Part shown: piece after piece, positions 35,006-44,161 of the stretch
Layout: every line of letters starts with the position of its first letter
Numbering within the stretch: the first letter of the stretch is position 1
Origin: JAFGPS01 sp964628465
GTDB taxonomy: Bacteria > Planctomycetota > Phycisphaerae > Sedimentisphaerales > Anaerobacaceae
Direction of reading: 5' to 3'
DNA length: 64,000 nucleotides
NCBI GenBank assembly: GCA_964628465.1
Contig: CAZVOA010000008.1
Span: forward strand, 1-64,000
Position numbers and translations under genes: made by a program
Notes under the pieces: model-generated
The model's input: the letters and a program-made list of their open reading frames with translations, nothing else
Databases searched by the model: none
Told to the model about the DNA's origin: nothing

Positions 35006-35758
35006 TTATTCTTTCATAAACCAAAACATACCGCAAGCATATTTTGCGTTTTCTAAAATGTCGATATCGATATTTTCAATAAATCTTTTCTGGTCATCTG
35101 AACCTGAAAGCTCAAGAAGTTTAAGCCCCGCGAAATAATCAAGAATCTGACGGGGCGAATGTATCCTGTGAGCGTTAAAACACAGTCGGGGTTTGCCAAC
35201 AGGCAGCGAAAAAAGCAGATGTCCACCTTTTGCCAGGCATCTCGATAATTCCAGTGCGGCTTTCCTTGTTCCCAATGGATCAAGGCCGTCACCATATCTG
35301 CCCAATCCAATATGTTCTGCTACATGCAAGCAGCTTATAGATTCCAGTGTATTATCACCATAAGGCATTTCAAGGATGCTTCCTTTTACATTTTCAAAAT
35401 TGTCAAGACCTTGAACATCCAAAGGTCTAATATCAACAAATTGAACTTTTGTTATAGCTGTTGTGAAACCAACGAACTTTACGTTTGAACCAACATCAAC
35501 ATGTAATTTAGGTTTAATCTGGTTTATTTTTTTGAAAGCCCAGATATCCTGATAAAAGTAGTGAGCATCGATATGTGTCGTAGATGTTTTATCAAAAAGA
35601 CAAGGATATGTATCTCCCAGTCTGATTGGCTCTGCACCTTCCATTTTGCTATAACGCCTCATATCCATTAAATAATCTGGATATTTAGCTAAACCGGAAA
35701 ATATTTTTGTTCGTATTAAAGGCCTTTTCCATCGACTAAAAATTTTTGGCATGTCCAT
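35006..35758 (-). CDS. DUF268-like protein (methyltransferase-like)
   Basis: 250-residue protein of the DUF268 type found in polysaccharide loci. LHVDVGSNVKFVGF looks like a SAM-binding loop, VQFVDIRPLDVQGLDNFENV a second strand, and SISCLHVAEHIGLGRYGDGLDPLGTRKAALEL the long conserved motif of the family, with a trailing GGHLLFSLPVGKPRLCFNAHR. This fold is methyltransferase-like, but no activity is established. It sits 13 bases after the glycosyltransferase at 35772 and 41 bases before the nucleotidyltransferase. Confidence 0.8.
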   Translation of the reverse strand: MDMPKIFSRWKRPLIRTKIFSGLAKYPDYLMDMRRYSKMEGAEPIRLGDTYPCLFDKTSTTHIDAHYFYQDIWAFKKINQIKPKLHVDVGSNVKFVGFTTAITKVQFVDIRPLDVQGLDNFENVKGSILEMPYGDNTLESISCLHVAEHIGLGRYGDGLDPLGTRKAALELSRCLAKGGHLLFSLPVGKPRLCFNAHRIHSPRQILDYFAGLKLLELSGSDDQKRFIENIDIDILENAKYACGMFWFMKE

Positions 35759-35771
35759 ATACCTTATATTA

Positions 35772-36704
35772 TTAATGTGATTCTTTTTTTAATTTAAAAT
35801 ATTCTCTACCGGAACTTACCTCCAAAGGTCGTCTTTGTGCTACAAAGTCGATGTCAAACCTGTACCCCTTTTTGTATTTATTATTAAGTTCCTCAACTGT
35901 ATGCTCATCTGTCCCTGCGTGCGCATTTTCTGTCGAGGTATTAACCATATTGACCTGTATCGCGCTGGCACAAAGCTTCTGAAAATAAATATAATCAGGC
36001 ATCTGAGTCTTGTTTTTCTGCGACCAGCGGCATGGCCATGATTCAAGCTTGTTCGGGCTGTAAATAAACCCGAAACGTTTTAAGATTTTTGTACGCATTT
36101 TTGTCTTAGCAAGAAGTTTCATCAAAACAGATGTTGTTCCGAACATTTTCATCACTATTGGATTAAGATTCATCTGACTGTATATAATTCTCTTTACCAG
36201 TTCTGTCTTATAAAATGTACAGCATAACTCGAACGGGTATCTTGTATGAGCGGTTTTACCTTCTTTCCAGTTAATTCTGAAAACTTTTTCTCCTGTGGAG
36301 GAAATATTTTCAATTACGTCGCCGCTGCCTTTCAGCGACTCTGGACTGAATCGCAGGGTAAAACCAAAAATATTATCGCCCTGCTCATCGAAAGTTTTAT
36401 TTATCAAGTCGAAATTAACAGAATCATAAAATACAACATCATCAATTCCGAAAAGTATATATTTCGTATTGACCTGATTGAGAACATTCATGAAATCACT
36501 GTAAAAATCTGATTCCCTAATTACAACACACTTATTATATTTACGGAAAAGCATGTTGTATTGCTCTGAAAACAGTTCTTCCTTGTAAATGATATAAGTT
36601 TTAACAAGGTCCGCAGGGAAATATTTATACAAACTCTCCATGTACGCGTCGAGTTGTAACGGACGATTTTTCGTAAAAACAATATTGCTTATTAGTTCGC
36701 TCAT
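35772..36704 (-). CDS. putative GT-A type glycosyltransferase
   Basis: 310-residue protein in which NIVFTKNRPLQLDAYMESL and ILFGIDDVVFYD fit the start and the DxD metal site of GT-A glycosyltransferases. The rest does not match a family I can name. The C-terminal part (about 200-310) is basic and may contact the acceptor. It starts 25 bases after the rmlB stop and is probably translated from the same mRNA. Function beyond probable sugar transfer is unknown. Confidence 0.65.
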   Translation of the reverse strand: MSELISNIVFTKNRPLQLDAYMESLYKYFPADLVKTYIIYKEELFSEQYNMLFRKYNKCVVIRESDFYSDFMNVLNQVNTKYILFGIDDVVFYDSVNFDLINKTFDEQGDNIFGFTLRFSPESLKGSGDVIENISSTGEKVFRINWKEGKTAHTRYPFELCCTFYKTELVKRIIYSQMNLNPIVMKMFGTTSVLMKLLAKTKMRTKILKRFGFIYSPNKLESWPCRWSQKNKTQMPDYIYFQKLCASAIQVNMVNTSTENAHAGTDEHTVEELNNKYKKGYRFDIDFVAQRRPLEVSSGREYFKLKKESH

Positions 36705-36729
36705 AAATCCATTTATTCTATATTGTCAG

Positions 36730-37743
36730 TTAACGATTCGTGTACATCGATTCGTAGTATTTTTGATAATCGCCGGAAACAACATTTTTCAGCCATTCCT
36801 GATTTTGTAAATACCAATCAATGGTTTTCACGATACCCTCTTCAAATTGTACTGAAGGTTTCCATCCGAGTTCCTTCATGATTTTTGTCGCGTCAATCGC
36901 ATACCGCCTGTCATGCCCCAGTCTGTCTTTCACAAATTTTATAAGCGATTGCGGCTTCTTCAGACGATTAAGAATAAGCCCGACTACTTCCAGGTTTGTT
37001 TTTTCATTGCAGCCGCCAATATTGTATATTTCACCTGGAGCGGCTTTTTCATAAACCTGCCATATCGCCGCACAATGGTCATAAACATATAACCAGTCTC
37101 GTACGTTCAAGCCGTCACCATATACAGGTAAATCTTTGTTATTAAGAGCGTTGTTAATCATTAACGGAATCATTTTTTCCGGGAATTGATATTCGCCATA
37201 ATTATTCGAGCACCTGGTAATATTATATTTTACACCCCAGGTATGCCCGAAAGCCCTGACAAGGTGGTCTGCTGACGCTTTACTTGCCGAATAAGGTGAA
37301 TTGGGGCTGAGCGGCGTTTGTTCTGTAAACATGCCTTCCCGGCCAAGCTCACCATAAACTTCGTCAGTTGATATTTGGATAAAACGCTCCAGTTTTTTAT
37401 CGCGAGCCGCTTCGAGCAAAGTAAGAGTTCCGGCTATGTTTGTATCAATAAATATTTTCGGTTCGCTGATTGAGCGGTCAACATGACTTTCGGCTGCAAA
37501 ATTAATGATGGCGTTAATTTTGTATTCATCTATTATTTTTCCGACCAATGCGCCGTCGCAAATATCACCCTTGATGAACTTATGGTTCTTATGCTCAAGA
37601 AAACCGGCAAGATTTTCGAGATTTCCCGCATAAGTAAGCTTATCAAGATTAACGATAAAACAATCGTGCTGTTCCGCCAGTATCATTCTTACGAAATTAC
37701 TGCCTATAAATCCTGCACCGCCTGTAACGAGAATCTTTTTCAT
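36730..37743 (-). CDS. rmlB: dTDP-glucose 4,6-dehydratase RmlB
   Basis: Makes dTDP-4-keto-6-deoxyglucose, the branch point for rhamnose and for the FdtA/FdtB amino sugar. Extended SDR fold, 337 residues as usual. The NAD loop is GGAGFIG (8-14). The catalytic Thr126-Asp127-Glu128 (STDEVYG) and Tyr151/Lys155 (YSASK) are all present, and the RCSNNYGEYQFPEKMIPL segment is conserved. It overlaps the end of rmlD by four bases. The protein ends YYESMYTNR. Confidence 0.95.
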   Translation of the reverse strand: MKKILVTGGAGFIGSNFVRMILAEQHDCFIVNLDKLTYAGNLENLAGFLEHKNHKFIKGDICDGALVGKIIDEYKINAIINFAAESHVDRSISEPKIFIDTNIAGTLTLLEAARDKKLERFIQISTDEVYGELGREGMFTEQTPLSPNSPYSASKASADHLVRAFGHTWGVKYNITRCSNNYGEYQFPEKMIPLMINNALNNKDLPVYGDGLNVRDWLYVYDHCAAIWQVYEKAAPGEIYNIGGCNEKTNLEVVGLILNRLKKPQSLIKFVKDRLGHDRRYAIDATKIMKELGWKPSVQFEEGIVKTIDWYLQNQEWLKNVVSGDYQKYYESMYTNR

Positions 37744-38588
37744 AAATTATCTAAGTATCTTTCTAAGACAGTTTGCCATGATTCAATTTTTTCACCGAGC
37801 AGATTAGAGATTTTAGTGCAATCAAACCGGCTATTGAGAGGTCTTGCCGCTGGTGCTGCATAATCGCTCGTTTTACATGGCAACAGATTAACATTCATCG
37901 CAAGCTTGTCAAATATAAACTTTGCCATTTCATACCGGCTTACATAACCCGAATTGGCAAAATGAAATAAACCTGTCGGCTTTTTCTCAATTAGTTTGCA
38001 TATTGCTTGAGAAACTTGAGTTGTAGCGGTTGGCGAACCTATCTGGTCATCAACGACATTTACGGTATTATTTGTTTTAGCTCGCTGGATTAATTTGGAT
38101 ACGAAATTATTACCTGCCCTGCCGTAAGTCCATTCTACCCGCATTATGCAATATTTGCAGCCGATTTGAGCGAGCAGCTTTTCGCCTTCGAGTTTTGTTC
38201 TGCCGTATTCGCTTATTGGATTTGGAGAATCGGTCTCGGTATAAGGTTTTTTCCCTTTACCGTCGAAAACAAAATCCGTGCTGATATGCAGCAACCAAAT
38301 GTTATTATCTCTTGCAATTTCACCCAGCTTCCCGGTTGCCGCCGCGTTGACTTTATATGCTAATTCCTTTTGACTTTCCGCGCTATCTACATTTGTGTAT
38401 GCGGCACAATTAATAACTATATCAGCGTTTTTTATCTTTTCTTCGAGCCGAGTAAAATTCGTAATATCGAATTCTGGCAGGTCAAATACCTGAACATCGA
38501 TATTTTTCTTATCGAATGCTTCTGCGAGGTCTGTTCCAAGCATTCCCTTGCCGCCAAGGATGACTATATTTTGATTGCTTAATGACAT
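37740..38588 (-). CDS. rmlD: dTDP-4-dehydrorhamnose reductase RmlD
   Basis: Reduces dTDP-4-keto-L-rhamnose to dTDP-L-rhamnose with NAD(P)H. 282 residues with GGKGMLG (12-18) for the cofactor and the catalytic pair Tyr128/Lys132 (EYGRTKLEGE). CAAYTNVDSAE and a C-terminal RPLNSRFDCTKI are family hallmarks. It normally acts after the RmlC epimerase, and no rmlC is present in this window. Its stop overlaps the rmlB start, and rmlA is about 57 bases upstream. Confidence 0.93.
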   Translation of the reverse strand: MSLSNQNIVILGGKGMLGTDLAEAFDKKNIDVQVFDLPEFDITNFTRLEEKIKNADIVINCAAYTNVDSAESQKELAYKVNAAATGKLGEIARDNNIWLLHISTDFVFDGKGKKPYTETDSPNPISEYGRTKLEGEKLLAQIGCKYCIMRVEWTYGRAGNNFVSKLIQRAKTNNTVNVVDDQIGSPTATTQVSQAICKLIEKKPTGLFHFANSGYVSRYEMAKFIFDKLAMNVNLLPCKTSDYAAPAARPLNSRFDCTKISNLLGEKIESWQTVLERYLDNL

Positions 38589-38645
38589 TAAAAACTCCGA
38601 AATGGCAGTTTGATATTTTGAAAAATTCGCATTATTGTTGCTGTT

Positions 38646-39371
38646 TTATTTTGGTGGACTTTCTAAAACAAGCTCATTTGCCTTGCTTAATGACTCGAAA
38701 GTTCCAGCGTCGGTCCACCAGCCTTCGAGAATATCAAAGCCAAGTTGACCTCTTTTAATATAAGCTTCATTAACGTGAGTGATTTCATATTCGCCGCGGC
38801 CTGATGGTTTTAACGTTCGGATAATATCAAAAACCGCTTCATCATAGAAATATATACCTGTTACGGCAAAATCAGATTTAGGATTTTCTGGTTTTTCTAT
38901 TATGCTTATTACTTTATCATCCTTTATTTCTGCAACGCCAAAACGTCTTGGATTTTCTACTTTCTGCAGAAGTATTCTTGCACCCTTTTTCTGCGCAAGA
39001 AATTTCTCACTGTAATTTTTCAAGCCGTCTTCAAAAATATTATCACCAAGAATCACAACTATAGGATCGCCTTTCGCGAAATTCTCCGCCAATGCAAGCG
39101 CCTGCGCAATTCCCCCCGCCTGATCCTGTACCTTATATGTAAAGCGGCAGCCGAAATTTGTGCCGGAACCTAAAAGGTTCACAACATCACCCATATGTTC
39201 GAGGCCGGTAACAATCAGTATTTCCTCAATACCAATCGAAATAAGCTTCTCAATTGGGTAATAAATCATGGGTTTTCGGCCTACCGGCAGAAGATGTTTA
39301 TTTGTAACCTTAGTAAGCGGCATAAGACGTGAACCTGTGCCGCCGGCAAGAACTACACCTTTTAGAAACAT
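38646..39371 (-). CDS. rmlA: glucose-1-phosphate thymidylyltransferase, short form
   Basis: Makes dTDP-glucose from glucose-1-phosphate and dTTP. GVVLAGGTGSRLMPLTKVTNKHLLPVG is the nucleotide-binding loop region, followed by PMIYYPIEKLI, GDNIFED and VENPRRFGVAEI. From the ATG at 39371 it is about 241 residues, shorter than classic RmlA (about 290), because the C-terminal allosteric part is missing. Such short forms are common. The frame stays open to an earlier ATG at 39404. AAAGGG six bases before 39371 and the fit of the first beta strand favour the later start. It leads the rmlA-rmlD-rmlB set. Confidence 0.9.
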   Translation of the reverse strand: MFLKGVVLAGGTGSRLMPLTKVTNKHLLPVGRKPMIYYPIEKLISIGIEEILIVTGLEHMGDVVNLLGSGTNFGCRFTYKVQDQAGGIAQALALAENFAKGDPIVVILGDNIFEDGLKNYSEKFLAQKKGARILLQKVENPRRFGVAEIKDDKVISIIEKPENPKSDFAVTGIYFYDEAVFDIIRTLKPSGRGEYEITHVNEAYIKRGQLGFDILEGWWTDAGTFESLSKANELVLESPPK

Positions 39372-39458
39372 TATTTTCCCTTTCAAAGTCATTATTTTAG
39401 ACAATTCACGGATAATTCTATACTATGCAGGCTTTAGTGTCAAATATCGCTCAGGTAA

Positions 39459-40574
39459 TTAATTTTCAGGAAAAATGACGTTTCTGCCTATTTGACCGGG
39501 CTTAAAAATATGGATTTTATCCAAATCTACATAGGCTTTTAAGGATTGATTTACATCAAAATTCATATTTGGTGAAGCACTTATAATAAATTTGTCTCCA
39601 TTAGATGTTTGAAGATAAATATCTTTACGGTTTCCTACCGGCTCGATAATTTTTACAATTGCGTTAATTGCGTTATTTCTCCCTTTTTCATAAGGAGTTA
39701 TGGAAATATCCTCCGGCCGCACCCCTAAAATCATCTCTTTTCCATGATAATTATTGAGGTATCTTTTGTAAGATTCCGAAAGTTCTAAAGTAATATCTTT
39801 TCCAACAAAGTTTATTTTCTCTTTACTGATTTCTACTTTGCCATTGAAAAAATTCATCGGTGGAGTTCCAAAAAAGCTGGCAACAAACCTGTTTACAGGC
39901 TTATCATATATTTCCATCGGAGTACCAATCTGCTGGATTTTGCCGTCATACATCACGCATATTTGCTCGCCAAGTGTCATTGCTTCTACCTGGTCGTGAG
40001 TAACATATACAGTCGCGATTTTTAGTTTCTGGTGCAATGTCTTAATTTCCGCCCGCATTGTCAATCGCATTTTCGCGTCAAGATTGCTTAGCGGTTCATC
40101 GAATAAAAACGCCTTCGGCCTTCTGACTATTGCCTTGCCCAAAGCTGCCCGCTGACGCTGGCCGCCCGATAATGAGTGAGGCTTGCGATGGAGTAATTCT
40201 TCGATTCCAAGTAAAGCGGCGGTTTCGCAAATCCTTTGTTTTATTTGCCTGCGAGGAATTTTTCGCATTTTCAAGGCAAAAGCCATATTCTGAAAAACGG
40301 TCATATGAGGATATAAAGCGTAATTTTGGAATACCATCGCTATATCACGGTCTTTCGCGGAAACATTATTAGCTAAAGTATCCCCAATATAAATATTGCC
40401 AGAATCAGCCTGCTCGAGACCGGCAATAAGCCGCAGTGTAGTGGTTTTCCCGCAGCCGCTCGGACCAACAATCACCATGAAGCAGCCTTCGGGGATTTCG
40501 AGACTAAAGTCAGAAACTGCGGCGATCCCGCCATCATATATTTTTGTTATATTTTCCAGTAAGATACGAGTCAT
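39459..40574 (-). CDS. MalK/UgpC-type ABC transporter ATPase
   Basis: Cytoplasmic ATPase of carbohydrate-type ABC importers. The Walker A loop is GPSGCGKT (37-44), the Q-loop is VFQNYALYPH, the signature is LSGGQRQR (about 135), Walker B is AFLFDEPLSNLD, and the switch His is in YVTHDQVEAMTLG. A C-terminal TOBE/OB regulatory domain (about 240-371) carries GVRPEDI. 371 residues matches the MalK/UgpC/MsmX group, some of which energise several importers. It begins one base after the stop of the sixth exporter permease and ends the long operon. The only importer-type permease in the window is the fused protein at 61435, which it may serve. Confidence 0.9.
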   Translation of the reverse strand: MTRILLENITKIYDGGIAAVSDFSLEIPEGCFMVIVGPSGCGKTTTLRLIAGLEQADSGNIYIGDTLANNVSAKDRDIAMVFQNYALYPHMTVFQNMAFALKMRKIPRRQIKQRICETAALLGIEELLHRKPHSLSGGQRQRAALGKAIVRRPKAFLFDEPLSNLDAKMRLTMRAEIKTLHQKLKIATVYVTHDQVEAMTLGEQICVMYDGKIQQIGTPMEIYDKPVNRFVASFFGTPPMNFFNGKVEISKEKINFVGKDITLELSESYKRYLNNYHGKEMILGVRPEDISITPYEKGRNNAINAIVKIIEPVGNRKDIYLQTSNGDKFIISASPNMNFDVNQSLKAYVDLDKIHIFKPGQIGRNVIFPEN

Positions 40575-40575
40575 A

Positions 40576-42363
40576 TCAGAAGATTTTACTCCTTAGACGC
40601 TTTTTGGCACGCCAGAGAAAAAGAAGCGCAATCGTCATATATATACAGAACGAAATACAAAATACAAACAATGATACTTCTGGACTTTCCCAGCCATTCG
40701 GCCAGGAATATTTCATCTGTCCATCGCTTATACGTATATGATTTTGTAACGTACTAATTATTATAACAATAACCTGAATAAAAGGATTTATGAAACAAAA
40801 TATTTTGCTAACTATAACATCACCAGTAATTTCGCCTATAACGATAAATACAAAAGGTATAAATCCCCAAATAAACGCGATAAAAACGAAATTCATAATA
40901 ACCGCTGTTGTCGTATGTTTAAAAAGGGAACTGAAATACATTCCGCTGCTGCATATAAAAAAAACAAACCAAACTATTAATAATATAGTTAATGGAACAG
41001 TTACAGGTCGAATAAATCCAAGCAAAGAAAAATATAAAACATGTCCCAGCAATAAAAGCCAAACCGGCAAACAGCGGCTCAATATACCATAAAGCTTACC
41101 TATTACAATTTGGCTGTCAGTAAGAGTCGAAGTCAATAATAATGGCCACGAGCGAGATTCCTTCTCCGAAGTTATACTGACGGAAGAAATAATGATAGTG
41201 AAAAGTGTGCCTAAGCCCATAAAAATTAAAACATATATAATATGAACTTCTTCCTCATTTAGAGCATGTTCCCTCTTGAAAAACCAATATGAATAGCACA
41301 GCAGAGACAAAAATATAGCGACACCGATAATACGAAAGATTTTCACGTTTCTGCGCAAAGGCAATATCAGCTCTTTCCAGAGGATTGGCGGGCCGAAAAC
41401 GCTTATCACGGAAGAATGATTTTTAGAAACTTTTAATTCTTCTTTGATGGCTTCTTTCTGGCGGGATGAAAACAACTGCCCTGTTGCCTGACGAAGCGCA
41501 ACTTTTCGCACCGTGATAATTGATAAGAAAATCAGTAACAATGATATAACCAGCATTAAAAAAGAGTTTAATTTATAAAACCCAAAAATTGAACTTCCCA
41601 TACTGCCCGGATTCGTCATCATCATTGTTTCAGAAAAAAAACAAATATAAGGATTTGGCTGCACCAATATAAATAATAATATTTCTTCCGGAACTGTTTT
41701 ATATAATTTGGTTAAGGTGATAAATGAAATATACAAGAAAGGCACTAAACCGAAAAATACCAGAAGTGTCAGAATGGTAATGATAATTACAATGTAGGCT
41801 CGCCGGAAGAATATTGAATAGAAAAGACTGAGTGAGCTTACTAAAAGAACTGTTGTAAGTGTCAGGCACATGCTGGAAGTAATAAAACTCCATGGCACGC
41901 CGCCAAACATCCTGACTATGGCCAATAATGGCAGACTGATTGCGAGCAGCAGGAGCAGTTGAAGCAATTTACTTAATAGCTTGCCCATTACAATCTGTAT
42001 GCTTGTTATTGGTGTGGTCATTAACATGCCGAGAGTCTTGTGGTATATCTCATCACTGATGGAGTTACTCAGCATTACAACAGCGATAATCTGCGCGGCA
42101 CAAAACTGGAACCAGACAATATATGTGATAATAATTTTTCCAGCCTGCGCCATTCGGGAGACCTGCAGTATATTCGAACCTTCATATTTCACCGCCAGAA
42201 TCCATATAAACAATAAAATGGACAAAAGCAGCGCAATATAGGCAAAACGAAGTACATAATTCCGCCGCTTGCGGCTTGATACGCGAAGTTCCTTATCAAA
42301 TACCGGGCCGGTAAGCCAGAAAAAACTAAAAAAACGAATTATAAAATCAAATATCGCAGTCAA
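40576..42363 (-). CDS. ABC-2 type permease, tandem paralogue (last in transcription order)
   Basis: 595-residue integral membrane protein with about 12 helices, built as two related halves. The first half opens with TGPVFDKELRVSSRKRRNY. It continues VWFQFCAAQIIAVVMLSNSI, TLGMLMTTPI and MGKLLSKLLQL. The second half starts at FGPPILWKELILPLRRN and repeats the scheme (SEKESRSWPLLL, VIGKLYG). The C-terminus is basic (WRAKKRLRSKIF). The start is TTG with CAGGAT seven bases upstream. It is closest to the next paralogue in sequence. It probably pairs with the ATPase at 51323 to export an unknown substrate. Confidence 0.85.
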   Translation of the reverse strand: MTAIFDFIIRFFSFFWLTGPVFDKELRVSSRKRRNYVLRFAYIALLLSILLFIWILAVKYEGSNILQVSRMAQAGKIIITYIVWFQFCAAQIIAVVMLSNSISDEIYHKTLGMLMTTPITSIQIVMGKLLSKLLQLLLLLAISLPLLAIVRMFGGVPWSFITSSMCLTLTTVLLVSSLSLFYSIFFRRAYIVIIITILTLLVFFGLVPFLYISFITLTKLYKTVPEEILLFILVQPNPYICFFSETMMMTNPGSMGSSIFGFYKLNSFLMLVISLLLIFLSIITVRKVALRQATGQLFSSRQKEAIKEELKVSKNHSSVISVFGPPILWKELILPLRRNVKIFRIIGVAIFLSLLCYSYWFFKREHALNEEEVHIIYVLIFMGLGTLFTIIISSVSITSEKESRSWPLLLTSTLTDSQIVIGKLYGILSRCLPVWLLLLGHVLYFSLLGFIRPVTVPLTILLIVWFVFFICSSGMYFSSLFKHTTTAVIMNFVFIAFIWGFIPFVFIVIGEITGDVIVSKIFCFINPFIQVIVIIISTLQNHIRISDGQMKYSWPNGWESPEVSLFVFCISFCIYMTIALLFLWRAKKRLRSKIF

Positions 42364-42379
42364 TGTTGTATCCTGTTTA

Positions 42380-44161
42380 TTAAAAAATATTTTTCCTGAA
42401 CCTGCATTTTGCTCGCCATGCGAAAATCAAACCTATGAATGTATAACCCGCCAGGCAGGCCAGCATCCAGGCTGTTGACATAAAAGCGTTGGCATTGAAA
42501 CTTGCCCAGCCGTAATTGCCGGTTGATGAGTTTGTATTGGCTCCCATTATTACAATTGCGTGAAGGAATGGATTTGTATCTACATAATATTCTGCGAAAT
42601 CCCGAGATCCGGATATATGAAAAAAATCCTCCAATACAAAAAGAAGTAAAGGCACACAAACCCAGATTGTCACTGCAAAGATTAAATTCACAATAACCGC
42701 GGTAGTCGTATGTTTAAAACACGAACTGAAATACACACCTGTGCAGAAAAGAAATGTCACTATCCATGCAACCAATATTGTTAGCTGTATGACTGATAAT
42801 GGATTTATAACTACCCCGAGACTGAAAATAATAATATGAACAAACAGAAGAATCCAGACTGGTATCAAACGCCTTATTGTCCCGATGTATTTTCCAAATA
42901 GAATCTGCCTGTCGTCCAGCGTTGTCATGAGCAGAATCGGCCATGACCTCGCTTCCTTTTCAGTTGTTATTCCGGTTGCGGTCAGAATTATGGTAAAGAA
43001 AGTACCTAAAATCAGGAAAGCCATAACAAATATTGTATGAATATCAGGATCATCCAACGCGTTTTCTATCGCGCAAAGCCAGTAAATAAAAACCAGAAGG
43101 CTTAATACCAGAAAGATACATATTCCGGCAAATATTTTATGCTTTCCAAGCATTGGCATTCTAAGCTCTTTCCAAATAACGGGAGGATCTTTTACCGTTC
43201 TTATTTTTATATAAGAATCTTCTTGTGCAGCAATTGAATCTTTTTTCTGTTTATTTTTCTTTCGTGATAAATATAATTGCCCCGTTGCCTGACGAAGTGC
43301 TACTTTGCGCACAAGAATAGTCGAGATTGCAATAAGAATTATGGAAGCTGCGGTTAAAATACCACAATTCAAATACCATAAAAATTGCGCCGCATCTCTG
43401 GAATTCGGAGAAAATAACTTTTCTGTATTGAAGAAAAACTGAACGTATGGATTAGGTTGTAATAAAACAGGAAAGAATATATCATCATCAATTACACGCT
43501 CCCAGTTCGTCAAACCGTAAACAGCTATTGATATTAAAGGCATCACAGCAAAAATTACTATTATAGTTATTATAGTTTCAATTATTACGACATAAGCTTT
43601 TTGCGAAAATATCGAAAAGAACAAACTGAGCGTTCCAATAAATATTATTGTTGCCAAAGTCAGACAAAGGCTTGAGATAATAAAGTTCCAGGGGACACCG
43701 CCGAAAATCCTAACTACAGCGAGCAGAGGCAGACTGATAACAAGCAGTAAAATCAATTGAAGCAGCTTACTGAGCAGCTTGCCCATAACAATTTGAAAAC
43801 TGGTTATAGGCGTACTCATCAGAAGGCCGAGAGTTTTATTATAAATTTCATCGCTTATCGAAGTGCTAAGCATAATAACCGCTATAATCTGCGTAGCACA
43901 AAACTGGAACCATACGATAAAAGTCATTATTCCCTGTCCAATCGAAGCCATTCTGGAAGCCTGATACAGATTGTATCCGCTTGTATGAACGCTACTTGCC
44001 CAGAAAAAATACAGAATAGTTGACAGGAGCATGATATACATAAAACGCAAAACATAATTTCTACGTCTCCGGCTGGAGACCCGCAACTCCTTATCAAAAA
44101 TCGGCCCAAGCAGCCATGAAGGACTGAATATTCGCCAAATATTTTTCAATGCAATAGCCAT
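42380..44161 (-). CDS. ABC-2 type permease, tandem paralogue
   Basis: 593 residues, two six-helix halves: LGPIFDKELRVSSRRRRNY opens half one and DPPVIWKELRMPMLGK opens half two. The linker VRKVALRQATGQLYLSRKK is almost identical to that of the 40576 paralogue, pointing to a recent duplication of this pair. TEKEARSWPILLMTTLDDRQ matches the coupling-loop position. The ATG is adjacent to the stop of the following paralogue in transcription order, with no spacer. Confidence 0.85.
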   Translation of the reverse strand: MAIALKNIWRIFSPSWLLGPIFDKELRVSSRRRRNYVLRFMYIMLLSTILYFFWASSVHTSGYNLYQASRMASIGQGIMTFIVWFQFCATQIIAVIMLSTSISDEIYNKTLGLLMSTPITSFQIVMGKLLSKLLQLILLLVISLPLLAVVRIFGGVPWNFIISSLCLTLATIIFIGTLSLFFSIFSQKAYVVIIETIITIIVIFAVMPLISIAVYGLTNWERVIDDDIFFPVLLQPNPYVQFFFNTEKLFSPNSRDAAQFLWYLNCGILTAASIILIAISTILVRKVALRQATGQLYLSRKKNKQKKDSIAAQEDSYIKIRTVKDPPVIWKELRMPMLGKHKIFAGICIFLVLSLLVFIYWLCAIENALDDPDIHTIFVMAFLILGTFFTIILTATGITTEKEARSWPILLMTTLDDRQILFGKYIGTIRRLIPVWILLFVHIIIFSLGVVINPLSVIQLTILVAWIVTFLFCTGVYFSSCFKHTTTAVIVNLIFAVTIWVCVPLLLFVLEDFFHISGSRDFAEYYVDTNPFLHAIVIMGANTNSSTGNYGWASFNANAFMSTAWMLACLAGYTFIGLIFAWRAKCRFRKNIF

